The notes: generated from the letters alone by a model not told the origin. A stretch of 64,000 bases of DNA from an uncultured Alphaproteobacteria bacterium (GCA_903934325.1 CAIZNH010000041.1:90187-154186); one strand, 5' to 3'; counted from the first letter of the stretch, positions 1-9,471 are shown. Made by a program: numbers and translations.

Positions 1-444
1 GTCGCTGTCCTTGAGGCTGGTCTTCGCCTCCTCGCGATAGGTCACGCCGACCCAGTCCTTGCCGAAAGCGAGGCTCTGCGTGCCGGCCTTTCCGGCGATG
101 GTGAGGGGCATGTAATTCTTGCCGGTGATCTCGACCAGCGGGACTTCCTGCACCCAGCTGTCCCCATTGCCGGGCTTCAGGCCGACGGCCTTGAAGCGTT
201 CGGTGAGTAGCGCGATGGTCTTTTCCTCGCCCGCGCTGCCGGGCATGCGGCCTTCGAATTCGTCGCTGGCGAGCAGGCGGGTGACGTCCTTCATGATGGC
301 TTCGGAAATGTCGCCGGGATGGACGTCGGGAATGTCGAGCTTGGGACCGCTACTGCCGGAGCCGAAGCCCGGAATCGCGTCGCATGCCGTCAGCGTCAGC
401 GCCCCTGCCAGCACCGCACCCAAAATGGTCAACCGTTTCGTCAT
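1..444 (-). CDS. M28-family metallopeptidase lipoprotein, N-terminal part (runs off window)
   Basis: The first 148 codons of a minus-strand gene that leaves the window at position 1. The ATG at 442-444 begins MTKRLTILGAVLAGALTLTAC, a lipoprotein signal with lipobox LTAC, so the product should be anchored in the envelope. The following region, with LLASDEFEGRMPGSAGEEKT and a later VGVTYREE, resembles the segment that precedes the metal-binding domain in secreted M28 aminopeptidases; the zinc ligands themselves lie outside the window. The gene is divergent from glnE, with 153 bp between the two starts. Family assignment rests on this N-terminal similarity only. Confidence 0.7.
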   Translation of the reverse strand, partial: MTKRLTILGAVLAGALTLTACDAIPGFGSGSSGPKLDIPDVHPGDISEAIMKDVTRLLASDEFEGRMPGSAGEEKTIALLTERFKAVGLKPGNGDSWVQEVPLVEITGKNYMPLTIAGKAGTQSLAFGKDWVGVTYREEAKTSLKDSD

Positions 445-597
445 CGCGATCATCCTCGTGTCCCGGGCTGCGACCCCTTGTGCGCGCCTCAATTGCAGAG
501 CGGCGCACGGCGCGCAAGCGCGCCCGCACGCGGCGGGGCGAGAGGGCCGCCAGACACCCCTTGCCCGCGGGCACAAGCAGGGCCAGAGAAGCGGGCG

Positions 598-3354
598 ATG
601 GGAGAGAACCGCAAGCCTGACTGGGACAGCGCGCTGGCGCGGGCCCGGGCCCACGCGCCGTTTCTGGCGCGCGCGCTCTATCGCCAGCCGGAACTCGCCG
701 CGCTGCTGGCGGCGGGCGAGGGCGAGGCGGCGCTCGCCTGGGCGCGCTCGCAAGGCTTGCATCCCGATACCGAAGTGGCGCTGCGGCGCGAGCGGCTGGC
801 GCTGGCCGCCGCGCTGGCGGTGGGCGACCTCGCCGGCGCCTTCCCGCTCGCCCGGGTGGTGGGCGAACTGACCGGTTTTGCCGACCGCGCCCTCGACCGC
901 GCGATCCGCACCGCGATTGCCGAACGCACCGGCGAGGAGCGCGCCGACGGCTTCATCGCACTGGCACTGGGCAAGCAGGGCGCGGGCGAGCTCAACTACT
1001 CCTCCGATATTGATCCGATCCTGCTCTATGATCGCGAACGTCTGCCGCGCCGGGCGGGCGATGATCCGGGCGAGGCGGCGCAGCGCTATGCCCGGCGGGT
1101 GGTGGCGCTGCTTTCGGGCAACAGCGATGAAGGCTACGCGCTGCGCGTCGATCTCAGGCTGCGCCCGCAGAGTGAGATCAGCCCGCTCGCCGTGCCGGTG
1201 GGCGCAGCGCTGGCGCATTATCAGGGGCAGGCGCTGGCGTGGGAGCGCGCCGCCTTCACCCGCGCCCGGGCGGCGGCTGGGGATGTGGCGGCGGGCGAGG
1301 ACTTCCTCGCCGCGATCCGGCCCTTTGTGTGGCGCAGCCAGCTCGATTTCGGCGCGATCGAGGAGATCAGCGCGCTCACCCAGCGCATCCGTGACAGCCA
1401 TTCCGGCCCGCCCGTCCCCGGCCCCCATTTCGATGTGAAGCGCGGGCGCGGCGGCATCCGCGAGATCGAATTCTACGCCCAGACCCACCAGCTGATCCAC
1501 GGCGGGCGCGACCTGTCGCTGCGGGTGCGCGGCACGCGCCATGCGCTCGATACGCTGGCCAGCGCGGGGTGGATCGCGCCCGAACATTCGCAGGTGCTGG
1601 GCGAGGGCTATGACCGCCTGCGCGCCATCGAGCACCGCTTGCAGATGGTGAACGACCGCCAGACCCACAGCCTGCCCGAGGGCGACGCGCTGGACAATGT
1701 CGCGCGGCTCGACGGGCTGGCGGACGCGGCGTCGCTGGTGGAGGAACTCACCGCGCTGACGGGGCGCACGGGGCGCATCTATGACGAGTTGATCGGCACC
1801 CGCACCTCAGCTCCCGCCCCCATGCCCGAAGCGAGCGATCTGGCGCAGGAGCTTGCCGCGCTCGGCTTCGAGGAGCCCGAGACCCTTGCCGAACGCATCG
1901 AATCCTGGCGCGACGGGCGCCATGCCGCGATCCGTTCCCCGCAGGCCGTCGCCGCTTGGGACCGGCTCGCGCCCGCGCTGATCCGCGCCATGGCCGCCAG
2001 TGATGATCCGATGCGGGCCGTCACCCGCTGGGAGCGGATCATCGAAAGCGTGCCATCCGCGATCACCACCTTCCGCCTGCTCGATGCGCGGCCCGAACTG
2101 ACCCGCAGGCTGGTCGCCGCGTTGACGCTGGCTCCGGTGCTGTCCGACGAATTGGCGCGGAAGCCCGATCTGCTCGATACGCTGGTGGACCGCGACGCGC
2201 TCGAACTGCCGGGTGACAGGGCGGCGATCATGGCGCGCATGCGCGGCGCAGCGGTGCGCGATGATTACGAGGCGCTGCTCGATGCGATCCGCGTCATCAC
2301 CGGCGAAATCCGCTTTGCGCTCGGCATCCAGCTGATCGAGGGGCTGGCCGATCCGCTCGAGATTGCCCGCGCGCTGTCGCGCACCGCCGAAGCCGCGCTC
2401 ACCCTTGCGGCCGAGGCGACGGTGGCGGAATTCGCGTCCAAACATGGGATGATTGCGGACAGCGAGCTGCTGATCCTCGGGCTCGGGCGGTTGGGCGGCG
2501 GGGCGCTGACCCATGCGTCAGACCTCGACATCGTCTACCTCTTCACCGGCGATTTCGCCGCGCAGTCCGATGGGCCGCGCCCGCTCGGTGGGACGGTCTA
2601 TTACAATCGCCTCGCCAGCCGGGTCAGCGCCGCGCTCTCCGTGCCGACGGCACAGGGGGCGCTTTACGAGGTCGACACAAGGCTGCGGCCGCAGGGCAAT
2701 CAGGGGCCATTGGCGGTGAGCTGCGAGGCTTTCGGCAAGTATCAGCGCGAGGCGGCGTGGACCTGGGAGCACATGGCGCTCACCCGCGCACGGGTGCTCT
2801 ACGGCTCGCCCGCGGCCTGCGCCGAGCTGGAGGCGGTGCTGGCGCAGGTGCTCCATGCTCCGCGTGACCGCGAGGCGCTGCGCGATGCGGTGCTGGGGAT
2901 GCGGGCCGAGATGGCGCGGCACAAGCATCCGGGCGGGCCGATCGATGCCAAGCTGATGCGCGGCGGGCTGGTCGACCTAGAGTTCCTCGTCCACTACCTG
3001 CAACTGCGGGGCGAGACGGCGGCCGGCACCCCGCTTGCCGCGAGCGTTCCGCAGGCGCTCGACCCCGATCTCGGCGTGGCGCTCGCAGGCCTCGCGGCGG
3101 CGGGGCTGGTGCCCGAGGGGCTGGCCGCTCCCCATGCGCTGATGAGCCGGATGCTGGTGGCCGGACGCTTGCTGGCCCCTGATGGCAGCACGCCCCCGCC
3201 CTCGGGCGCAAGGGCGCTGGCGCGGGCCTGCGGGCATGACAGCTACGAGGGCCTGCTCGCCGCCTTCGCCGATGTGCGCGCGCAGGTGGCGGCCGCATGG
3301 AAACAAATTCTCGGGCCGGACATTCTCGCAGACGAACAGGAGACCCAATCATGA
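598..3354 (+). CDS. glnE: Bifunctional glutamine synthetase adenylyltransferase/deadenylase
   Basis: GlnE adds and removes AMP on glutamine synthetase subunits in response to PII, tuning nitrogen assimilation. Two nucleotidyltransferase halves are visible: the first with LGKQGAGELNYSSDID followed by RVDLRLRP, the second with LGRLGGGALTHASDLDIVYL followed by YEVDTRLRPQGNQGPLA, each supplying the paired acidic residues of this fold. The open frame extends upstream to 319, but the region before 598 does not look like GlnE, and the ATG at 598 gives a 918-residue protein, the usual family size. The TGA overlaps the ATG of bcp (ATGA at 3351-3354), so the two are translationally coupled. Confidence 0.95.
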   Translation: MGENRKPDWDSALARARAHAPFLARALYRQPELAALLAAGEGEAALAWARSQGLHPDTEVALRRERLALAAALAVGDLAGAFPLARVVGELTGFADRALDRAIRTAIAERTGEERADGFIALALGKQGAGELNYSSDIDPILLYDRERLPRRAGDDPGEAAQRYARRVVALLSGNSDEGYALRVDLRLRPQSEISPLAVPVGAALAHYQGQALAWERAAFTRARAAAGDVAAGEDFLAAIRPFVWRSQLDFGAIEEISALTQRIRDSHSGPPVPGPHFDVKRGRGGIREIEFYAQTHQLIHGGRDLSLRVRGTRHALDTLASAGWIAPEHSQVLGEGYDRLRAIEHRLQMVNDRQTHSLPEGDALDNVARLDGLADAASLVEELTALTGRTGRIYDELIGTRTSAPAPMPEASDLAQELAALGFEEPETLAERIESWRDGRHAAIRSPQAVAAWDRLAPALIRAMAASDDPMRAVTRWERIIESVPSAITTFRLLDARPELTRRLVAALTLAPVLSDELARKPDLLDTLVDRDALELPGDRAAIMARMRGAAVRDDYEALLDAIRVITGEIRFALGIQLIEGLADPLEIARALSRTAEAALTLAAEATVAEFASKHGMIADSELLILGLGRLGGGALTHASDLDIVYLFTGDFAAQSDGPRPLGGTVYYNRLASRVSAALSVPTAQGALYEVDTRLRPQGNQGPLAVSCEAFGKYQREAAWTWEHMALTRARVLYGSPAACAELEAVLAQVLHAPRDREALRDAVLGMRAEMARHKHPGGPIDAKLMRGGLVDLEFLVHYLQLRGETAAGTPLAASVPQALDPDLGVALAGLAAAGLVPEGLAAPHALMSRMLVAGRLLAPDGSTPPPSGARALARACGHDSYEGLLAAFADVRAQVAAAWKQILGPDILADEQETQS

Positions 3355-3824
3355 GCAACTTCCCGGGCGTCGGTGACGCCATTCCCGATATCGCGATGGA
3401 AACCCCCGAGGGCGGCAGCGTGAAGCCTTCGGCCTTCGCCGGCTCCAAGCTGGTGATCTTCTTCTATCCCAAGGACGACACCCCCGGCTGCACCACGGAG
3501 AACAAGGATTTCTCCGCGCTGAAGGGCGATTTCGCAGCGGCCGGCACCCAGCTGCTCGGGGTGAGCAAAGACCCGGCCAAGAAGCACGCCAAGTTCATCG
3601 CCAAGCACGGCCTCACCGCTCCGCTCGCCACCGACGCGGAAACAGGCGGGCTGTCGGACGCGCTCGGCGTGTGGGCGGAAAAGCAGATGTATGGCAAGAC
3701 CTACATGGGCATGGTCCGCGCCACCTATCTCGTCGATACCTCGGGCAAGATCGCGCGCATCTGGGACAAGGTGAAGGTCGCCGGCCACGCCGAAGAGGTG
3801 CTGGCCGCCGCAAAGGCGCTCTGA
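3351..3824 (+). CDS. bcp: Thiol peroxidase of the BCP/PrxQ peroxiredoxin family
   Basis: Reduces hydrogen peroxide and organic hydroperoxides in the cytoplasm. The 157-residue protein has the family's catalytic segment FFYPKDDTPGCTTE, with peroxidatic Cys47. Cys47 is the only cysteine in the protein, so the resolving Cys that many BCP proteins carry five residues later is missing and the enzyme should work as a 1-Cys type with an external thiol. Its start overlaps the glnE stop by four bases, and a DUF455 gene follows after 11 bp, so the three probably form one transcript. Confidence 0.95.
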   Translation: MSNFPGVGDAIPDIAMETPEGGSVKPSAFAGSKLVIFFYPKDDTPGCTTENKDFSALKGDFAAAGTQLLGVSKDPAKKHAKFIAKHGLTAPLATDAETGGLSDALGVWAEKQMYGKTYMGMVRATYLVDTSGKIARIWDKVKVAGHAEEVLAAAKAL

Positions 3825-3835
3825 CGCCGCAAGCG

Positions 3836-4627
3836 ATGCAGTCCGTCGCCTCCGCGATCCGCGCAGCGCTGCTGACGCCGGAGCCGCGCGCCAAGTGCTT
3901 TGCCACCCGCGAGGTGGCGCGCGCGTGGCGGCGCGGCGCGTTGGCTTGGCGCTTTGGCGTCACCATGCCCGATGCTCCGGCATGGCCCGCCGCGCCCGAG
4001 CTGCTCCCGCCGGGGCGCATGCCCAAGCGCGGCAAGTTCGGGTCCGAGCGGGCGCGAATCGCCCTGTGGCATAGCCTCGCCCATATCGAATTCGTCGCGA
4101 TCGATCTGGCGCTCGACATGGCCGGGCGATTCGGGGAAGCGATGGGGGAGGAATTCGTCGGCGACTTCCTGAGCGTTGCGGCAGACGAGGCGATGCATTT
4201 CGCGCTGCTGGCACGGAAGCTCGAGGCGCTCGGCAGCCATTACGGCGCCCTGCCCGCCCATGCCGGATTGTGGGAGGCCGCCCACGCCACCCGCGATGAT
4301 GTGGCGGCACGGCTGGCGGTGGTGCCGATGGTGCTCGAGGCGCGCGGGCTCGACGTCACGCCGGCGACGCTCGAACGGGTCGAAGCTGCGGGCGATACGG
4401 GCGGCGCCAAAATTCTGAAACGCATCCTTGACGACGAAATGCGGCACGTCGCGTTTGGCACCAAGCACTTTTTGCGATGTGCTGAAATGGCGCAGGCGAA
4501 TCCCGAAACGCATTGGCAGAACCTCGTAAAACGGCACTTTCGGGGTGCGATTAAGCCTCCGTTCAACGACTCAGCGCGTCTTGCAGCCGGTTTGTCGCGC
4601 GAATTTTATGCAGAGATTGCGCATTAA
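3836..4627 (+). CDS. DUF455 ferritin-like protein
   Basis: A 263-residue protein of the DUF455 family, predicted to fold as a ferritin-like four-helix bundle. Candidate metal ligands are seen in SLAHIEFVAIDLALD, in VAADEAMHF and in LDDEMRHVAFG, the EXXH-type pairs typical of di-iron carboxylate proteins. The precise reaction of the family is not known to me; a tRNA- or rRNA-modification or redox role would be speculation. The ATG at 3836 was chosen because it follows the bcp stop by 11 bp and matches the family's usual start; the open frame extends further upstream inside bcp. No terminator separates it from bcp. Confidence 0.85.
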   Translation: MQSVASAIRAALLTPEPRAKCFATREVARAWRRGALAWRFGVTMPDAPAWPAAPELLPPGRMPKRGKFGSERARIALWHSLAHIEFVAIDLALDMAGRFGEAMGEEFVGDFLSVAADEAMHFALLARKLEALGSHYGALPAHAGLWEAAHATRDDVAARLAVVPMVLEARGLDVTPATLERVEAAGDTGGAKILKRILDDEMRHVAFGTKHFLRCAEMAQANPETHWQNLVKRHFRGAIKPPFNDSARLAAGLSREFYAEIAH

Positions 4628-4734
4628 CGACTCACCCGGATAACGATGTTTCATCAAGAGCGCGCATCAGATGCGCTCAACCACACGAGCGGCTCACCGG
4701 AAACGGCGGGCCGAAATCGGGGACCGGGTCAGTT

Positions 4735-5487
4735 ATGAATTTCGCCGTGCGCACCATGTCTAAGCTCGCCGCCCTTGTTGGCGCGGCGCTTCTGGTTTCC
4801 GCCGGCTCGGCCCCTGCCCTTGCCAACACTGCCAATTCCGCCGCTGCCACCTCCACCACCACCGCGTCCGCGGATGTGACCGCGCCGGTGCGGGGCGAGC
4901 AGATCGATCCGCTGGCCGGCGGGGACCAGCGCTTCAAGTCGCTGTTTGCCAGCTGGACCGCGATCGAGCGCACCAGCCCCAAGGCCGGCAGCCTCGCTGA
5001 AACCGCCTATTCGGCTCCCTTTGCCCAGCCGACTGTCTCGGTGCCCTCGCGCATGCCGCTCGAAGGCGCTGCGCTGACCAGCGGCTACGGGATGCGCACC
5101 CACCCGGTGCTCGGCGGCCGCCGCCAGCACACCGGCATCGATCTCGCCGCGCCGACCGGCACGCCGGTCTATGCCACCGCCGATGGCGTGGTGAGCCGCG
5201 CTGACTGGTATTCGAGCTATGGCCTCTACATCGCCGTCGAGCATGGCGCTTCGATGCAGACCCGTTACGCCCACCTCTCGCGTGTCGCCGTGACCGCAGG
5301 GGACAGCGTGAAGAAGGGCGACCTGATCGGTTACGTCGGTTCGACCGGCCGTTCGACCGGTCCGCACCTCCATTACGAAGTTCGCATTGATGGGCTTGCA
5401 GTCAATCCGATTCCGTATATGGTGGAGAGCGAAGCACAGCTCGCCTTCGCCCGTGGCCGGGTTCTGAACGGTCAAGGCGGCGAGTAA
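4735..5487 (+). CDS. M23 (LytM-type) metallopeptidase, exported
   Basis: A 250-residue exported protein. It opens with a signal peptide (MSKLAALVGAALLVSAGSAPALA, after an upstream M1) and a low-complexity Ala/Thr linker. The C-terminal half is a LytM domain: SGYGMRTHPVLGGRRQHTGID supplies the first zinc His and Asp, YAHLS lies in the middle, and GPHLHYEVR supplies the last HxH. These proteins cut peptide cross-links in peptidoglycan or act as divisome or morphogenesis factors. All metal ligands appear intact, so it should be enzymatically active. A strong terminator region follows the gene at 5500-5571. Confidence 0.92.
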   Translation: MNFAVRTMSKLAALVGAALLVSAGSAPALANTANSAAATSTTTASADVTAPVRGEQIDPLAGGDQRFKSLFASWTAIERTSPKAGSLAETAYSAPFAQPTVSVPSRMPLEGAALTSGYGMRTHPVLGGRRQHTGIDLAAPTGTPVYATADGVVSRADWYSSYGLYIAVEHGASMQTRYAHLSRVAVTAGDSVKKGDLIGYVGSTGRSTGPHLHYEVRIDGLAVNPIPYMVESEAQLAFARGRVLNGQGGE

Positions 5488-5499
5488 CGCACGAAAATT

Positions 5500-5537
5500 G
5501 CCCGCTGTAAGCGGGCCGGACATTGGAGAGGGTGTCC
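5500..5537 (+). ncRNA. Two hairpins preceding a terminator; candidate 3'-UTR structured RNA
   Basis: Immediately after the M23 gene there are two stable hairpins in series: GCCCGC/GCGGGC (5500-5516, loop TGTAA) and GGACA/TGTCC (5518-5537). The second presents a purine-rich loop, TTGGAGAGGG on the + strand and the anti-Shine-Dalgarno-like CCCTCTCC on the other. They are followed six bases later by an intrinsic terminator. The arrangement of short hairpins, single-stranded purine or pyrimidine loop and terminator is that of many small RNAs, but it may simply be the mRNA 3' end. Confidence 0.35.
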
Positions 5538-5543
5538 GAACAT

Positions 5544-5571
5544 GGCGGCGGGTTATCCCGCCGCCTTTTTT
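5544..5571 (+). terminator. Rho-independent terminator
   Basis: A 9-bp perfect stem GGCGGCGGG/CCCGCCGCC (5544-5552 with 5557-5565), loop TTAT, followed directly by six T residues. It ends transcription of the M23 peptidase gene on the + strand. Confidence 0.92.
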
Positions 5572-5753
5572 CGTGGTCCGACGCCCCCCTGATTCTCCAT
5601 CGCAGCCGCGTGTGACGCTGGTGTGAACACCCGCAGATTCGGTAGCATTTCCCATACTGTTTTTGCTTGCGGGCCGTCCCGCTCCCGCTAGATTTCCAGC
5701 CCGAGAGAGCTGGCGCGCCTGCCTGACGGAGCGCGCCGCATGGGAGAGAAATC

Positions 5754-7295
5754 ATGTCGATGCACCCGATCGCACACGCCGCGACCCGCCCGGATCACCC
5801 CGCTGTCATCATGACCGGATCGGGCAAGCAGATCACCTTTGGCGAGATGGACAAGGAGTCCAACCGCTTCGCCCATCTGCTGCGCGCGCACGGGATCGGC
5901 GCGGGCGATGCCTTCGCGGTGCTGCTGGAAAACCGCATCGAATATTTCACCGTGATCTGGGGCTCGCAGCGCGCGGGCACGATGCTGGTGCCGATCTCCT
6001 CGCGCCTCACCGCGCCCGAGGCGGCCTATATCATCCGCGATGCCCAGGCGAAGCTGCTGATCACCAGCGGCTATTTCAGCGCCATCCTCGGCGATATCCG
6101 CGCCGAGTGTCCGGGCCTTGACGTGCTGATGATGGATTCAGGGGATGCCGAGGATTTCGCCGCTGCCCTCGCCGCCCAGCCAGCCACGCCAATCCCCGAT
6201 CAGAGCGCGGGCATGCTGATGCTCTATTCGAGCGGCACCACCGGACGGCCCAAGGGCATCCGCCCGGCGCCGCCCGAAGATCCCGATCCCGCCGCGCCCG
6301 TGCCGCTGCTCGGCCTCGCGACCATGGGCATGGGGATGCCCGCCGATGGCAGCATGGTCTATCTCTCGCCCGCGCCGCTTTATCATGCCGCGCCGATCGG
6401 CTGGTGTTCGGTCGTGCACCGCCTTGGCGGCACGGTGGTGATGATGGAGAAGTTCGATCCCGAAGAGGCATTGAAGGCGATCGAAACCTACAAGGTCACC
6501 GACAGCCAGTGGGTGCCGACCCACTTCGTGCGCTTCCTCCGGCTCGAACCCGAGGTGCGCGAGCGATACGACCTCTCCAGCCACCAGCGCGCGATCCACG
6601 CTGCCGCGCCGTGCCCGGTGCCGATCAAGCGCGCGATGATCGAGTGGTGGGGCCCGATCGTGAACGAATATTACGCCGGCTCCGAGATGATCGGGATGAC
6701 GCTGGTGAAGTCCGAGCACTGGCTCGCCAAGCCCGGTACGGTCGGCTTTCCGGCCTATGGCAAGATCCATGTCTGCGGCCCCGAGGGCGAGGAGCTGGGG
6801 CCGGACGAGGATGGCCTCATTTTCTTCGAGAACGACAACCTGCCCAGCTACCACAATGATCCGGCCAAGACCGCCGAGGCGATGCATCCCAAGGGCTGGA
6901 TGACGCTGGGCGATATCGGCCACCTCGACAAGGACGGCTTCCTGTTCCTGACCGACCGCAAGAGCCACATGATCATCAGCGGCGGCGTGAACATCTACCC
7001 GCAGGAGATCGAGAACCTGCTCGTCACCCATCCCAAGGTGATGGACGCTGCCGTGATCGGCGCGCCCTGCCCCGATCTGGGCGAGAAGGTGGTGGCCGTG
7101 GTGCAGCCGCGCGACATGGCGGATGCCGGCCCCGCACTGGAGGCGGAGCTGCGCGAATTCCTTGCGCCCAGCCTGTCGAAGGTGAAGATGCCCAAGCTGT
7201 TCGACTTCCGCCCCGATCTGCCGCGCGAGGCCAATGGCAAGCTCTACAAGCGCGAGTTGCGGGACGAATATGCCGCCAAGGCCGCTGCGGCATGA
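5754..7295 (+). CDS. Acyl-CoA synthetase (AMP-forming, ANL superfamily)
   Basis: A 513-residue adenylate-forming ligase that activates a carboxylic acid to its CoA thioester. The signature motifs are present: the P-loop MLYSSGTTGRPKG, YYAGSEM (A5), the hinge region LGDIGHLDKDGFLFLTDR, and the C-terminal NGKLYKREL with the adenylation lysine. A Shine-Dalgarno GGAGAG lies just before the ATG. The stop overlaps the start of a cytochrome P450 (ATGA at 7292-7295), so the two are co-translated and probably act on the same lipid or terpenoid-like substrate: hydroxylation, then CoA activation. The specific acid cannot be told from sequence. Confidence 0.9.
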   Translation: MSMHPIAHAATRPDHPAVIMTGSGKQITFGEMDKESNRFAHLLRAHGIGAGDAFAVLLENRIEYFTVIWGSQRAGTMLVPISSRLTAPEAAYIIRDAQAKLLITSGYFSAILGDIRAECPGLDVLMMDSGDAEDFAAALAAQPATPIPDQSAGMLMLYSSGTTGRPKGIRPAPPEDPDPAAPVPLLGLATMGMGMPADGSMVYLSPAPLYHAAPIGWCSVVHRLGGTVVMMEKFDPEEALKAIETYKVTDSQWVPTHFVRFLRLEPEVRERYDLSSHQRAIHAAAPCPVPIKRAMIEWWGPIVNEYYAGSEMIGMTLVKSEHWLAKPGTVGFPAYGKIHVCGPEGEELGPDEDGLIFFENDNLPSYHNDPAKTAEAMHPKGWMTLGDIGHLDKDGFLFLTDRKSHMIISGGVNIYPQEIENLLVTHPKVMDAAVIGAPCPDLGEKVVAVVQPRDMADAGPALEAELREFLAPSLSKVKMPKLFDFRPDLPREANGKLYKRELRDEYAAKAAAA

Positions 7296-8590
7296 GCGGT
7301 GCGGCCGTCCTGCCCGGCGATATTGCCCGCCGGGTGATCGATCCCCACGCCTATGCGCAATGGGACGGGCTGCTCGACACCTTCGACGCGATCCGCGCCA
7401 CCACGCCGGTTGCGCGGGTGCAGCCCGACACGCCCGGGCTGTTCGAGCCGTTCTGGCTGGTCACCCGCTATGATGATGTGATGCGCATCTCGAAGGACAA
7501 TGCCGCCTTCCTCAACAATCCGCGTCCGGTGGTGTTCAGCTTCAACCAGGCGATCGAATTCAGCCGCGCGGCCACGGGTTCGAACATGCTGGTCGATTCG
7601 CTGGTGGTGTTCGATGCGCCGATCCACCCCAAGTATCGCAAGCTGACGCAGGAATGGTTCATGCCGCGCAACCTCGCGCAGCTGGAAGACGAGCTGCGCG
7701 CCCTGGCCGCCCGCACGGTCGACCGGATGCTGGAGCAGGCGAGCGGGGGCGAGGTCGATTTCGTGAAGGAGGTCTCCGGCCCCTATCCCTTGCGCGTGGT
7801 GATGCAGATTCTGGGCGTGCCGCCGGAGGACGAGTTCCGGATGCAGATGCTCACCCAGCAGCTGTTCGGCGGGCAGGACAAGGACTTGTCCGGCTCCGGC
7901 ATGGACCAGATGACGCCCGAACAGGTCGTCCAGATCGTTGCCGGAGCGGTGAAGACTTTCGAGGATTACTTCGCCGGGATCGCCGAGGATCGCCGCCGTA
8001 ATCCCACCGATGATGTGGCGAGCGTGATTGCCAATGCGCTGGTGGACGGCAAGCCGCTGCCGCCGCGCGACATGGCGGGTTATTTTATCATCGTCGCCAC
8101 CGCCGGGCATGACACCACCTCGGCCAGCACGGCAGGGGCGATGCAGGCGCTGAGCCTTGATCCCGAGCAATATGCCCGCGTGCGTGCCGACCGCTCGCTG
8201 CTGCCCGGTATCGTTGAAGAGGCGATCCGCTGGACCAGCCCGGTGCAGCACTTCATGCGCACCGCGGCGGAGGATTGCGAACTGGGCGGGCAGCAGATCA
8301 AGGCAGGCGACTGGCTGATGATCAACTATGTCGCGGCCAACCACGATCCCGCGCAATTCCCGGAGCCGCGCCGTTTCGATGCCGCCCGTTCGCCCAACCG
8401 GCATCTTGCCTTCGGGGCCGGGGCGCACCAGTGCCTTGGCCTGCATCTGGCGCGGCTGGAGATGAAGATCCTGTTCGAAGCGATCCTTGATCGCGTGGCG
8501 GCGGTGGAACCTGCGGGTGAGGCCCGGCGGGCCAGCAGCACCTTTGTCGGCGGGCTGAAGAGCCTGCCGCTGCGCGTGACGCCGGCCTAG
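7292..8590 (+). CDS. Cytochrome P450
   Basis: A 432-residue soluble bacterial P450. The oxygen-activation helix is ATAGHDTTSAS, the ExxR pair is in EEAIRW, and the haem loop is FGAGAHQCLG with the axial Cys at about residue 381. It has no membrane anchor and so needs ferredoxin and ferredoxin reductase partners, which are not encoded nearby. The start overlaps the acyl-CoA synthetase stop by four bases. Its TAG stop overlaps the stop of the convergent galU gene in the palindrome CTAG. The substrate is unknown; coupling to an acyl-CoA synthetase suggests a fatty acid, steroid or terpenoid carboxylic acid pathway (inference). Confidence 0.93.
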   Translation: MSGAAVLPGDIARRVIDPHAYAQWDGLLDTFDAIRATTPVARVQPDTPGLFEPFWLVTRYDDVMRISKDNAAFLNNPRPVVFSFNQAIEFSRAATGSNMLVDSLVVFDAPIHPKYRKLTQEWFMPRNLAQLEDELRALAARTVDRMLEQASGGEVDFVKEVSGPYPLRVVMQILGVPPEDEFRMQMLTQQLFGGQDKDLSGSGMDQMTPEQVVQIVAGAVKTFEDYFAGIAEDRRRNPTDDVASVIANALVDGKPLPPRDMAGYFIIVATAGHDTTSASTAGAMQALSLDPEQYARVRADRSLLPGIVEEAIRWTSPVQHFMRTAAEDCELGGQQIKAGDWLMINYVAANHDPAQFPEPRRFDAARSPNRHLAFGAGAHQCLGLHLARLEMKILFEAILDRVAAVEPAGEARRASSTFVGGLKSLPLRVTPA

Positions 8591-9471
8591 TCGCCGATCA
8601 GGCGGCGGGCTATTTCGCGGACCTGATCGCCCATGTCGGGGCGGGCCAGCGCGATCGCCAGCGTCGCTTCGACAAAGCCGGTCTTGCTGCCGCAATCGTA
8701 GCGCGCGCCATCGAAGGTGACGGCGTGGAACGGCTGGGTGCCGATCATCTTGGCCATCGCATCGGTCAGCTGGATTTCGCCGCCCGCGCCCTTCTCCTGC
8801 GCTTCGAGTACGCGCATCACCTCGGGCTGGAGGATGTAGCGGCCCGAGACGATCTTGTTCGAGGGGGCGTCTTCGAGCTTGGGCTTTTCGACCAGCCCGC
8901 GCACTTCGGTGAGCGCGCCCCGACTTTCGCCCGGCGCGATCACCCCGTAGCTCGGCACCTGCTCCATCGGCACTTCGAGCACCGAGATGAGGTTGCCGCC
9001 GACTTCGTTGTAGGCTTCCACCATCTGCTTCATGCAGCCGGTGCCGCCTTCCTTCGCCACCATCAGCTCGTCGGGCAGGAAGATCGCGAAAGGCTCGTCG
9101 CCCACGATGGCGCGGGCGCACCAGATCGCATGGCCGAGGCCCAGCGGCACCTGCTGGCGCACCGCGATGACATCGCCCGGGGTGGCGCGGGTGCATTCGA
9201 GCACCGAAAGATCACGTCCACGTTCCGTCATGGTCTGTTCGAGTTCGAAGGCGATGTCGAAATGCTCGACAATGCCCGTCTTGCCGCGACCGGTGACGAA
9301 GATCATCTGCTCGATCCCTGCCTCGCGCGCCTCGTCCACCGCGTACTGGATCAGCGGGCGATCCACCACCGGGAGCAACTCCTTGGGCACGACCTTGGTT
9401 GCGGGCAGGAAACGCGTGCCGAGACCGGCGACGGGAAACACGGCCTTGCGGATCGGGCGGGGTGACATCAC
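8587..9471 (-). CDS. galU: UTP--glucose-1-phosphate uridylyltransferase
   Basis: Makes UDP-glucose from UTP and glucose-1-phosphate for polysaccharide and glycolipid synthesis. The 294-residue protein begins with the nucleotide-binding motif [17 protein letters not shown] and the following [10 protein letters not shown], and carries ISVLEVP, YGVIAPG, LVEKPK and the late YDCGSKTGF that are diagnostic of bacterial GalU. It is convergent with the P450 gene and divergent from murA, with 119 bp between the two starts. This places two envelope-precursor genes around one shared promoter region. Confidence 0.95.
   Translation of the reverse strand: MMSPRPIRKAVFPVAGLGTRFLPATKVVPKELLPVVDRPLIQYAVDEAREAGIEQMIFVTGRGKTGIVEHFDIAFELEQTMTERGRDLSVLECTRATPGDVIAVRQQVPLGLGHAIWCARAIVGDEPFAIFLPDELMVAKEGGTGCMKQMVEAYNEVGGNLISVLEVPMEQVPSYGVIAPGESRGALTEVRGLVEKPKLEDAPSNKIVSGRYILQPEVMRVLEAQEKGAGGEIQLTDAMAKMIGTQPFHAVTFDGARYDCGSKTGFVEATLAIALARPDMGDQVREIARRLIGD

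Noticed and set aside
504..560. Possible degenerate copy of the GCAAGCGC repeat upstream of glnE
   Set aside because: Only a short stretch resembles the family and no hairpin order is preserved; chance GC-rich similarity cannot be excluded.
319..597. N-terminal extension of the glnE frame
   Set aside because: It overlaps the oppositely coded M28 lipoprotein and lacks GlnE similarity; the ATG at 598 fits the family length.
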